From Alloascoidea africana (Eukaryota; Ascomycota; Alloascoideomycetes; Alloascoideales; Alloascoideaceae): 64,000 nt of DNA. A model generated the notes under the pieces. That model was not told the DNA's origin. It did no database searches and saw only the letters and a list, made by a program, of their open reading frames with translations. Both the position numbers and the translations under genes were made by a program. Position 1 is the stretch's first letter, and the number at the start of each line of letters is the position of its first letter. The stretch lies in the NCBI GenBank assembly GCA_030581615.1, contig JAKTTT010000040.1:1-64000 (forward strand), read 5' to 3'. This document shows, piece by piece, positions 22,269-31,619 of this stretch.

Positions 22269-23359
22269 TTATTTGGCAGACTAAGACAACAAACACCAAA
22301 ATGTTAGAGTACAATGTAGAATCACTACCTTTCAAAGTTACTTACCAAAAGCTGAATAAACTCCTTGTAGTCAATGGCGCCGTCACTGTCTTTATCATCA
22401 AAAAAAGATTAGCAAAGATCCAAAAATAAAGGTCTGTACAAATTTGCATACTTATATCAGCCTGTTTAAACATTTCGTCAACCTCAGCCTCAGTGAGGAC
22501 TTCACCAATGGTGGTCAAAACGTGGCGCAATTCAGCAACAGAGATTCTGCCATCACCATCTCGATCAAAAACCCTAAATGCCTCGGCAATTTCAGCCTCT
22601 GAGTCTGTGTCTCTCATCTTGCGTGCCATCATGGTGAGGAACTCTGGGAAGTCAATGGTGCCATCGTTGTTCACATCAACCTCGTTGATCATATCGGTTA
22701 GCTCACTTTCGCTTGGGGTAAGTCCCAAGCTTCTCATGACTGTGCCCAACTCTTTGGTTGTAATCTTGCCTGTAGGTATGAGAAATCAATGAAAGATTTC
22801 AAAAAGTTAGAGTCCGGTATCAAAGACAAATCCGAGAGAAAAAAAAGCAGAGAATGAAACAGCACATCAATGCCAGATATGATATGGCGTTAAGGCGAAG
22901 GAAAGGACAGAACTACGCAAATGGGTTCTGAAGGGCATCGCTCAACCACGAAATGGTCAAAAGACATGAAAGATTTCCATGTCCACAAAAGCGTGTCGTA
23001 TACAGATCAGCGTAAATTGAGGATGAGAATGGACAATGTTCCACATACCATCGTTGTCCTTGTCGAACAGAGAGAAGGCCTCTTTGAACTCTGAGATCTG
23101 CTCTTCGGATAGTTTATCAGCCTGGATTGCAGACATGGCAAAAAGTGAGAAGTTAGACTAAGATGAGATCACCTGAATAAGGGGGAAGAAAAGTCCAGGT
23201 GGACCTAAACAGAGAGGTTTGGCATCCAAGACATCAATAACAAACAACATCCATAACATCGAGCATTCCGCAAAACCGCACCGCACGCCTTGTTAATGTT
23301 ATGCGCCATGGCCGCGGGCCCGCGGCTCTTGCACTCGCCGGGACGGGTCTACTCACCAT
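22269..23359 (-). CDS. CMD1: Calmodulin
   Basis: Five exons: 23359-23357 (only ATG), 23121-23049, 22769-22452, 22389-22346 and 22280-22269. Introns are 235, 279, 62 and 65 nt. Joined, they give exactly 149 aa, the canonical calmodulin length, running from [17 protein letters not shown] to EFIQLLSAK. All four EF-hand loops are canonical: [36 protein letters not shown] and [12 protein letters not shown]. All four should therefore bind calcium, unlike S. cerevisiae Cmd1, whose fourth site is dead. Signals support the tiny terminal exons: GTGAGT directly after ATG with TCTAAC before the acceptor, and GTAAGT/CTCTAAC/TTAG before the 12-nt last exon. Calmodulin activates calcineurin, CaM kinases and myosin and acts at the spindle pole. 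The intron after ATG is shared by many fungal calmodulin genes. Confidence 0.96.
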
Positions 23360-24009
23360 TGTGTTTGAGAAGTCGCACCGGTGTCTGTTCCTGTTCTTTG
23401 CAATGGGTTCTCCAGCCCGTTTGTCTCGTCAGCCCGCTGTTTTCGGCCCGCCCGGCGCACCGCGGAGCAGCCCAGCCGGCACAGGTGTCGCGGCGTCCGC
23501 GTGCATGGCTGGTGGAAGTCCGGGTAAGCAGTGCTATCAGAAGGGGGTGTTCACTCTCTTCCACTGCCAAACGTGGAGGAAGAGGCAAAGTTGAAGATGC
23601 CGCGATGGGCTCCTTTGCAGCGGTGTAGAAGGTTCTGGTTCATGCCAATGCGTTTGTAGAAGGCTCTGGGGAGCGATGTGCGGTACATCAGCTGTTCGTA
23701 GAGTTGCGTCTTGTTGGGCTCGGGAAGTGCTCCAAGGCCAAAAGGTCATCAGAGCCAGCCTTCGCATCACTGATTGTAGATGCTGTATCCGTCGTCTCAA
23801 ACATAGACCAGAGACCTCTAGAATCGCTTGCTTCTGTCTTATTTCCTCTTTCTAGACTATTCGTGCCTGTTGCTCCACTTGTTTCTAGCATTACTTCATC
23901 CATCACTGATATTTCTGTGACACCCCAACCACCCTCTTTGTCTTCTACAACATAGCATAGTATAGCCTATTCCACACTCAAGTTACTCAACAGAGTGCAC
24001 CGTTGCTAA
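23360..24009. other. GC-rich CMD1 promoter and interval to SLP1
   Basis: 650 bp between divergently transcribed CMD1 and SLP1. The part next to CMD1 (about 23290-23560) is strikingly GC-rich with CpG-rich blocks such as GGGCCCGCGG. The middle holds a short minus-strand open frame described separately. The right part is ordinary promoter-like DNA. Confidence 0.5.
23551..23745 (-). other. Short protein-like open frame, possibly the last exon of a small gene
   Basis: The minus-strand frame is open for 64 codons before TGA at 23551; its first ATG (23688) would give 45 aa. The translation (LPEPNKTQLYEQL, RTSLPRAFYKRIGMNQNLL) has balanced composition and mostly C- or G-ending third positions, unlike random frames nearby. 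A second minus-strand frame just upstream (23906 to about 23691, starting MMDEVMLETSG) ends in a different phase. A small spliced gene is possible, but I could not find a convincing donor/acceptor pair. I do not recognise the family. Confidence 0.25.
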
Positions 24010-27000
24010 ATGCTATACTCGGTAATTAGGCATTTGTGTTCAATACCCAGGACGGAGAAAATTAAAGCTTTTTCCCCGTCGGTCCTGCTAAGCCTGGCGC
24101 TGCTATGGTGCTTCTTCGCACAGCTGGCCCTTGGAACATACTCCAGCTCATCAATAGAAAATGACCAGGTAGAGTCTTTGGATTTACAACCGACTGTAAG
24201 CTCTGTTATATCCAACTCCATCTCCGATGCCGTATCTTCAAATGATGATGATAATGGCGACGGTTCAGAATCAGAGGCGAGCAGCACGACGTCAGAGCCC
24301 TTTGTCTCCTCAAGCAGTGAAGAGGAGGCAATATCGACCTTGTCCACGCTGTCTACTGCTGTCCCAGAGGTTGAGGAAGCTGCATTGGATAATAATAATA
24401 ATAGGGGGATGGTGAATTCCAGCAGTTTTGAAACCATAGATTCTGAAAATCATAGTAGACCACCTGAAGAAGGACAACAAGAACCAGAAATATCATCGTC
24501 ATCATCCTCTTTTACTCCCCTCAACAAGACAGAGGATTCTATTGATGATTCCTCGAATTCAGCATATCAATATAGCATCAGCATAGCATGTTCTTCATCT
24601 GCAGAAGTTTCATCATCTTCATCCTCTATTTCCGCAAAAGGTAAGTCCGTGCACTCTGGAACGTCCAAATCAACATCTCTATCAACCTTGGATGTGCCTG
24701 AGGTCTCCAAACATAGCGAATCATCTTTATCAGAAGAGAAAGAGCCGGAGCAGGAATCATCTACAACAACACTGGTTAAAACTTCGACAACATCAGTGCC
24801 TTTTCTACCATCTACGATATACAACAACAATACGACTTTTCCTAATGAAACCTTTACCGCAAATATCAGCGCGAATGAAGTTCTGAGTGATCACAAGTTT
24901 GTATCATTTGAAGATTGGAGAAGAGAAAAGTTGAAAGAGATGGGCCGTACTGGATTTGAGCGACAAAAGGAGAGAACCCATCATGTGAACCGAGCAGCTA
25001 GTGTCAAATCAGACCTTGGCACAATTGGAGATGATGCAGAGATCGACCTCAGCTTTTTCTCGTCATCCTCATCCTCATCGTCTCGACAAGTCAAGGCAGA
25101 AGATAATTCATCGGGGTCCAAAGGAAATGACTCTAATTCAGATGAACTTGAACAATCCATGGAAGGTAAGACGTACTCTTCCAAGTTTAATTACGCTTCT
25201 TTAGATTGTGCCGCGACAATAATGAAGACAAATAAAGAAGCGGTCGGGGCTTCTGCAATTTTGAAAGAGAACAAAGACAGTTATATGCTTAATGAATGCT
25301 CTGCGCCTAATCAGTTCGTTGTGGTCGAGCTATGCGAAGATATTCTGGTTGAAACTGTTGTTCTAGGCAATTTTGAATTTTTCAGCTCCATGTTCAAAAA
25401 GCTGAGGATATCGGTATCAGACAGATTCCCAACACCTTCATCAAGTTGGATAGTTTTGGGAGAGTTTGAAGCGCCCAACGTTAGAGATTTACAATCTTTT
25501 GTAATCAGCTCGCCTCAGATATGGGCCCGGTATATACGAATCGAGATACTTTCGCATTATGGGAGCGAGTTTTACTGCCCGCTCTCTGTTCTCAGAGTGC
25601 ATGGTCGAACAATGATGGAGAAATATATACAAGAAGAGGCCAAAGGTGGTGAAATTGAGACAAGCATTCACAACGCACAAAGCGAACAGGACATTAAACT
25701 ATCAGCTATTGATATTACTTCAAATACCAAAGATAACAGTGATCCAAAGAACATGGATGTAGATAATAATCAGAATAACGAAGAATGTAATGCCTCTACG
25801 GCAGAGGTTAGCGATTCTGAGGGAGAATGCTCACCTAGACTAGTAGGACCATTGGCATGGAGCACTTTCCTAAGCCAAAGGAACGAGGAAGAAAGCTGTC
25901 AACCTGAAGAGAACGTAAAGGCAGAAGCGCAAAAGAAAGATGCGTTGACAGCTGAAACGAGCACAACAAACACGGCGTCGCATGAACCAATCGAGTCAAT
26001 TTATCGAAACATAATGAAAAGGCTGACGCTTTTAGAATCAAGTGCATCACTTTCTCTACTTTACATTGAAGAGCAGAGTAGGCTATTATGTGACGCTTTT
26101 AACAACCTTGAAAAACATGAAACCAACAAGCTTGATACCTTTATTAACGGGTTGAACCGAACAATTATCGAACAAGTCTCTGAAATGAAAAAGCAATACG
26201 AAGATTTACAGAAAGATTTGATGACATCTTTGGTTCAGGAGCAATTGGTTACTGAAAAGAATATGTATGCGATTGCTTCCCGGGTTTCCCAACTTTCGGA
26301 GGAATTGGCATTCCAATGGAGACTGACAACTCTTCAAACGTTTTTGCTTATTATCACGATTGCTTCGGTCCTACTTACAAGAGCAACAAAAGTTATCGAT
26401 CCTTATGACCAAGGCTCAAACCTCTTCGCAGATGTCACTGAAACGCCACTGGGGAAGGTGAAAAGGAGATGGAGATTGGGGACTCAGGCAAGTCCAATTC
26501 GGAGCTTAGCATCAGTAGGATGGAATTATTCACACAAGAATACAAAGCTGGCAGAAGCGGAGGAAGAAGAGGAGGAAGAGGGATATCCATCTGAGGTCAC
26601 CAGTGGAGCTACATCTCCCGTATATGTCGGATCAGAACCCGATTTTAACTACTCTTCGCCATCTCCAGAGACTGATCTTATGCCAAGGGATATGGAAGAC
26701 GAAGAGGCGCGTGAGGAGCCAAAACCGTTACAACTGGACGTTGAAATCGATGTGCTCCCGCTTGCCCTGGGCACCAACGGGTTAATGAAACGAGTTCGAT
26801 CAGAATCAGAAGAGTCTCTACCTAGAATCATTGAGGAACAAGAAAACATGGTAAACGAAAATGACGGAAATTTACCGTTAGGGAGCCCAATACGCAGTTT
26901 TGCCAATGAGGACTCTTTACATCAGGAAAATAATAATATACCATCCATGGAAGCAAAATTACAAGTACGGCCAAATGGGAAGGAGAACCAGGGCCAGCTT

Positions 27001-27051
27001 TCCCAACGGGATCGAACATATTTAACTCCAGACCCCAGCGATAAAGAATAA
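24010..27051 (+). CDS. SLP1: SUN-like domain ER membrane protein, Slp1 family
   Basis: 1013 aa, no intron. A cleavable signal peptide is likely (about 1-42, with VLLSLALLWCFFAQLALG). A long Ser/Glu/Thr-rich luminal stretch with N-glycosylation sites follows to about 370. The SUN-like domain at about 390-540 starts KFNYASLDCAATIM and contains LNECSAPNQFVVVELCEDI and FYCPLSVLRVHG. A helical region, one transmembrane segment (about 775-792, FLLIITIASVLL) and an acidic cytoplasmic tail end the protein. Slp1 forms a complex with Emp65 in the yeast ER that guards unassembled soluble proteins from degradation. The cysteine-bearing SLP1/OSPT-type SUN domain separates it from nuclear-envelope Mps3. 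The start gives the signal peptide, which supports it. Confidence 0.88.
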   Translation: MLYSVIRHLCSIPRTEKIKAFSPSVLLSLALLWCFFAQLALGTYSSSSIENDQVESLDLQPTVSSVISNSISDAVSSNDDDNGDGSESEASSTTSEPFVSSSSEEEAISTLSTLSTAVPEVEEAALDNNNNRGMVNSSSFETIDSENHSRPPEEGQQEPEISSSSSSFTPLNKTEDSIDDSSNSAYQYSISIACSSSAEVSSSSSSISAKGKSVHSGTSKSTSLSTLDVPEVSKHSESSLSEEKEPEQESSTTTLVKTSTTSVPFLPSTIYNNNTTFPNETFTANISANEVLSDHKFVSFEDWRREKLKEMGRTGFERQKERTHHVNRAASVKSDLGTIGDDAEIDLSFFSSSSSSSSRQVKAEDNSSGSKGNDSNSDELEQSMEGKTYSSKFNYASLDCAATIMKTNKEAVGASAILKENKDSYMLNECSAPNQFVVVELCEDILVETVVLGNFEFFSSMFKKLRISVSDRFPTPSSSWIVLGEFEAPNVRDLQSFVISSPQIWARYIRIEILSHYGSEFYCPLSVLRVHGRTMMEKYIQEEAKGGEIETSIHNAQSEQDIKLSAIDITSNTKDNSDPKNMDVDNNQNNEECNASTAEVSDSEGECSPRLVGPLAWSTFLSQRNEEESCQPEENVKAEAQKKDALTAETSTTNTASHEPIESIYRNIMKRLTLLESSASLSLLYIEEQSRLLCDAFNNLEKHETNKLDTFINGLNRTIIEQVSEMKKQYEDLQKDLMTSLVQEQLVTEKNMYAIASRVSQLSEELAFQWRLTTLQTFLLIITIASVLLTRATKVIDPYDQGSNLFADVTETPLGKVKRRWRLGTQASPIRSLASVGWNYSHKNTKLAEAEEEEEEEGYPSEVTSGATSPVYVGSEPDFNYSSPSPETDLMPRDMEDEEAREEPKPLQLDVEIDVLPLALGTNGLMKRVRSESEESLPRIIEEQENMVNENDGNLPLGSPIRSFANEDSLHQENNNIPSMEAKLQVRPNGKENQGQLSQRDRTYLTPDPSDKE

Positions 27052-29759
27052 AGTCAGCAGAACTCGACTTTTGAATTTTTTTTATTGTATATACTACTAA
27101 TAGTTTAATGGTCTGTGTGCTCCACAAATAATGGAAACTGATTTGAGAGAATGTATTGACTTTTTTTCTTTGTGCTTTGAAACGGGTTCACCCAATAAAT
27201 ACGAACCGAGCTTGCTGGTTTTGTGACGTCGCCTCCCCAGATATTGCTAGAGTTTGTGAAAACCCAAACATTCATTAGTGTACCTTCTGAGTTTCTATTA
27301 AAGGTGGATCAATGGTACGCAGTTAACAATCATAGCAGATGGAACCTTCAAAACAAGCAACTTTGGGCATCTACAATTGTGATACAGACTCTAGCCTGCT
27401 AACGGGTCTTCCTGAAGTCTGCGATAAAGAGTGGCGGGTCTAAAGAATCCATCTAGGACTCCAAAAACGTTCAGAGTATAAGGATAATTGGGTTACTACT
27501 TCAGTGCTCTAGAGGTCGTAAAACAAAGGTAAAAAAATAGGAGCAAGTCCAAGTTAAATCGAACCTGATAGAAAATGCTCTAGCTCTAGCAGAGATAAGA
27601 AAAAAACTTGGGGCAGGGCTCAGACAAGCAATACCATGGTTGTGAATTTTAAAAGAGATGGATTGTTTTAACAGCTACAAAAAAGGGATCAGTATTATGG
27701 TTAATACAATACTAGATGTTTCTGAGTTTAATGAGAACTAGATCATAGAACAAATTATTGTTAAAAAATTGGCAATCAGGAATGACATAGCTAAACCATG
27801 AACCAGAACATTAAACAAAAAAAGTAGCAAACACAAACACAAATAAGTAAAGATGGAAAAATCATACAATTTTTCAATCGTTGCCGTACATACATACATT
27901 ATCAATCGTTGCCGTACATACATTATCAATCTATGTAGAGTACGTCTAAATTTACAAAACGCGCAAACTTTAAGAGATCTTGAAAAGCTGGCACAATCGG
28001 AGGTAAATGTAGATGAGCAAAGAAGAAGCACATACTATGCCCGATCCTTCTAGAAAGCAAAGCGTATGTAATTGGGCTTCTCTATGCACCAAGCCTAAAT
28101 CAAATGATAGTGTTTGTATTCGAGCACCGAGCAATGGTGAAGATATCAGCCTTTCTCTTGATTCCTTGAAAGGTTTGGCCATCCTACAGCGCTTTTTCAT
28201 TCTATGGATGAAGCTATGGAACGTTTTTACATCGCTTCCAAACGCTCGATAGGTTTGGGGAAGAGGAAACGACAATAAGAGCGGAGCTCGTGTACAAGTA
28301 TTGTTACAAAGATCGAGTTAGCCTAAATAGTTTTTCCAGTATTGGGATGAAGAGGATGTCAGTTCATTCGGTACTTTAAATTTCTACCCGACCGACATTG
28401 AAAGCTCCATCTCCACCCTGGCTGGGGTTCATGGGAACAGATAGATTTCTTTAACCAGGGGACTAGCAAGCAAGCAAACAAATAGTTAAGGGCAAAATAA
28501 AACATACCAACCCTTATCCACATGCTAGATTACTTAACTGAAAAAAATAGCACTAATAACGAAAAAGGAAAAGAAAAAAAAAAAAAAAAAGCTGGTTCTA
28601 CATCCCGGAACAAACTACAACAACAACAATAAGCTGGAAAAGTAAAAAGGAATAATAATGAAGGAGACAGGGTTTTTATTGGCTTTGGTTATTGCATATT
28701 GTGTATGTAACTTTAAGTTTATAAACAAACGTTTGATCTCTCCTTTCAATCCAAAAAAAAGTTCTCTTCTCCAGGATTTAAACATTAGAGACCTTTCAGA
28801 TCAATCAATACTAACCCCACTACATCTTTTTCTTCCCCAGATCCAGTCTGGATTTTATTTAAAAAAGAAAATAAAGTATAGGGTGGTGCACTGTCCATCG
28901 GAAAATAGATTTTGGCTAGTATTTCATTACATCTATCTATAAAGTCCATTAAGAGCAGTGTAATGGGAATATCTCTGAATACAAATTGCCCCTTCCCGGT
29001 ATTTTTTTTATTCAAGTGTTGTTTGAAGCCTCACTCCTTTTTTCTCGAACCCTTACAAGTGCTAGTAGTTGCTTACTTAGCCGCGGTCCTCTCCAGTAGC
29101 CAACAAGTTAAGACGGTCTTGGATTTCATGGGCACAGCACAAGCAAGGTTCAACGTTCAATCTGAAATTTTCTGATTCTCTTCCCCTTTATTATGCATGC
29201 TAAGAAGCGGCAACGGACAGGCCGGAGGAGTTGAATGTAACAAGGTGGGCGAGCACGCAAGAATGTCATAACTTGAATTTTTCAGCATGATAAACAAAAG
29301 CTCATCAAGATTGAACGGAAGGGTGCGCGTCCGTCTACTGGGGGTTACTTTGCCATTCGTATTCCACAATCACAAGCGCTTAAACTCGGCATGCCAGAGT
29401 TAAGGGGTTATGGGCGATAAATAAGATGCAATTAAAAGAATAAGTTTTGTCTCCTGGATACATAGCCTAATGCTAACAAGCAAATCAATATGGGTATGAT
29501 ATAGAAAAAAAAAATAATGACGCAAGTTAGATATGTAATGTTCGTGTGGTGTGGTAATAACCTGACAATCCATCCCCTTAGCCAATACTAAAACCGGGCC
29601 TAGCAAAACAAACGATAAACAAAAAAAAAGGTAAAGGTATGAAAAAAAAGAATAGAGTGAATAAAAAAAGAAGCGTCATCAGTATATGCATAAAAACATA
29701 TAAATAAGGGAAAAAAAAGATCATTTTTTCCTTGCGGAAGTTCTTAAACCAGGATCAGC
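27052..29759. other. 2.7-kb convergent intergenic region
   Basis: An unusually long gap between two facing 3' ends (SLP1 and the cyclin). AT-rich, with many A-runs (for example 28574-28591). It holds a short tandem repeat at 27875-27926 and no reading frame with protein-like composition. A lost gene or a non-coding RNA is possible but nothing specific was seen. Confidence 0.5.
27875..27926. repeat. Two-copy tandem repeat, 28 and 24 bp
   Basis: Unit CAATCGTTGCCGTACATACA followed by a (TACA)TTAT tail occurs twice in tandem, differing by one 4-bp TACA step, and the beginning of a third unit (CAATC) follows. Confidence 0.85.
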
Positions 29760-31619
29760 CTAGTTTTTTGCATTGCTGAATAGACAAGTTTCGCTCAAAT
29801 CCCAATTCCAAGCATAATTAGAGGTTTCCTTTTCGTTCATGCCCATGTTTGAGTATAGATTATTGTAGTCTTTAACGTTCGCAATTGGGTTTGCTGTTGT
29901 CTTTGGATTTTCGTTATTCGTGTTCCCAAAAGATTTGTGTCTTGCTCCGTTTACGTTTACGTTTACGTTCACGTTTGCTTTTGAGTTATCGTGGTTGCTG
30001 ATATTGCAAAAAGATTTTCGCCTTGCTCCTCTCATGCTTATGCTTGATGGTCTGGAGTAGGATGCCAAATAGGTAGTATTGGAATGTGTAGTTGAAAAGT
30101 GACGATCTGTGGTAAAGTAACTATCACGAGTAACAGGAATTGGATTTGGCTTTGATCTCTTTGATGAACAGGAAGAATCTAGAACAGATTGGCTGCTCCT
30201 GTTATCGTGCTTGTAATAAAAGTTGCAACTTGTGCTCGTACTGGGAGCAGAGTCAGCAGCATAGTCGAGGGAAACTGTTGAATTAAACTTGTGTGCTGGT
30301 TGAGACAGAGGAGTAGTTGGTGTATCAATACTAGTTGAAGAAGCACAAGAGAAGAGACTTAGACTTGAGCGTGAAGAGTCCGAATCAGGGCTGTAAAGAC
30401 CATCTTTGTAACCACAATTGTCAAGAGGCGAAACTGGGGCTTGTATTTGAGATGGAGGTTTAGTGGGTGGGCAATCAACATTGCAAGAGTCATTTGGTCT
30501 AGACGAATCAATTGAAGAAGATGAATCTGCAGGCGAAATTGGGGTCGAGTAAGACCAGCTTCTCTTTGGCATCGCCGTATTTATTCTTGTGTTTCTCAAG
30601 ATGTAGTTATCAACAACGCTAACGACTCCGGAATCAAGATACTTTGCACGCAGGTATTTTGAAACTGTCGGTACGAGCTGTATCATCAATGACGTGCACT
30701 CTTGTGCATGAGACTCTAGAAATAGAGATTTTGGCATTCCAGGAATGTACAGTGAGGGTTCACTTGGCAAGTTGAGGACGCGAGAGGCAAGGACATGGGC
30801 CGAAATAGCAATAGTAGAAACAGGGAAAGCTAGAAATGTTCGGTGATACATGGCCAACTCACAGAAGTAGCGAGATGTTGCATACAGTCCTTTTCTTACC
30901 TTGTCTTGGAACAAGCGGATATTGTTGTTGCTGCCTGCGTTCTTTTTCTTTTGCCTTGTCGTTGATGACGGATTGTGTAGCTCATAGGATTCATGCTCAA
31001 GAGCTGGTCCATTGGCGAGAATTGACAGCTGTAAAAAATCTTCAATTGTCGGTTGGCTTATGGTCCAATCTAGGGTAGACAGTATGTGACTTTCCATTTG
31101 AATAAACATATCCTCCTCATATGCATTGCAGCACATCAATTTCAGCTCCTGTAAAGTTGGAGTCAAATTTTTGCGATCTTCGTATTTCGCTGCAATCCAA
31201 AGGGCAGTACAGCCTACTAGCTGGTAATGTTTTTTGTAGACAATTCGCTTAGAGCAGTACCGATCCACAATGCCACATGTGAGGAAAAAAGTCTTTGGCT
31301 TGAGCCCAAAGCTCAGATGGGATTCCAGTATGAAATCGAGCAGATAGGGTCTCATATGCCAATAAATTTCAGGTTGCTGGTCAATCATGTGTATATCGAC
31401 CTGTGACAAATGCTCTCGTTCTGACAGATTCGAAGCGACATCCTCAAGATACTCATGAAGAGCGGCAGAGGCCTTTTCGACTTCGTGGAGTTCCAGGATT
31501 TTCGCATTTTTGCGCCGGTTCTCCAAGGCTGCGGTTGGGGATGGTGGACCTAATTCTGAAGTGAGTGCTGAGGCCGAAAGTATAGAGGTTGTAGTTTCAG
31601 TGGTTGTGGTTGTTGCCAT
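29760..31619 (-). CDS. G1-type cyclin
   Basis: 619 aa, no intron. The cyclin box lies at about 50-200: MRPYLLDFILESHLSFGLK, the signature IVDRYCSKRIV, YQLVGCTALWIAAKYEDRK and HILSTLDWTISQPT. A second cyclin fold appears to about 330. The C-terminal half is Ser/Thr/Pro/Asn-rich and PEST-like, as in unstable G1 cyclins. The family partner is Cdk1/Cdc28, driving entry into S phase. It resembles the Cln/Puc1 group rather than B-type cyclins, but I do not assign a specific CLN number. A hexamer repeat near 29950-29975 encodes a VNVNVNVN run inside two similar RGARRKSF/GARHKSFG segments. The long region upstream fits a heavily regulated gene. Confidence 0.88.
   Translation of the reverse strand: MATTTTTETTTSILSASALTSELGPPSPTAALENRRKNAKILELHEVEKASAALHEYLEDVASNLSEREHLSQVDIHMIDQQPEIYWHMRPYLLDFILESHLSFGLKPKTFFLTCGIVDRYCSKRIVYKKHYQLVGCTALWIAAKYEDRKNLTPTLQELKLMCCNAYEEDMFIQMESHILSTLDWTISQPTIEDFLQLSILANGPALEHESYELHNPSSTTRQKKKNAGSNNNIRLFQDKVRKGLYATSRYFCELAMYHRTFLAFPVSTIAISAHVLASRVLNLPSEPSLYIPGMPKSLFLESHAQECTSLMIQLVPTVSKYLRAKYLDSGVVSVVDNYILRNTRINTAMPKRSWSYSTPISPADSSSSIDSSRPNDSCNVDCPPTKPPSQIQAPVSPLDNCGYKDGLYSPDSDSSRSSLSLFSCASSTSIDTPTTPLSQPAHKFNSTVSLDYAADSAPSTSTSCNFYYKHDNRSSQSVLDSSCSSKRSKPNPIPVTRDSYFTTDRHFSTTHSNTTYLASYSRPSSISMRGARRKSFCNISNHDNSKANVNVNVNVNGARHKSFGNTNNENPKTTANPIANVKDYNNLYSNMGMNEKETSNYAWNWDLSETCLFSNAKN

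Noticed and set aside
22325-22345. Read-through C-terminus VSNFER of calmodulin as the only form
   Set aside because: A GTAAGT donor, CTCTAAC branch site and TTAG acceptor lead to SAK-stop, restoring the exact 149-residue calmodulin; read-through is kept only as a possible isoform.
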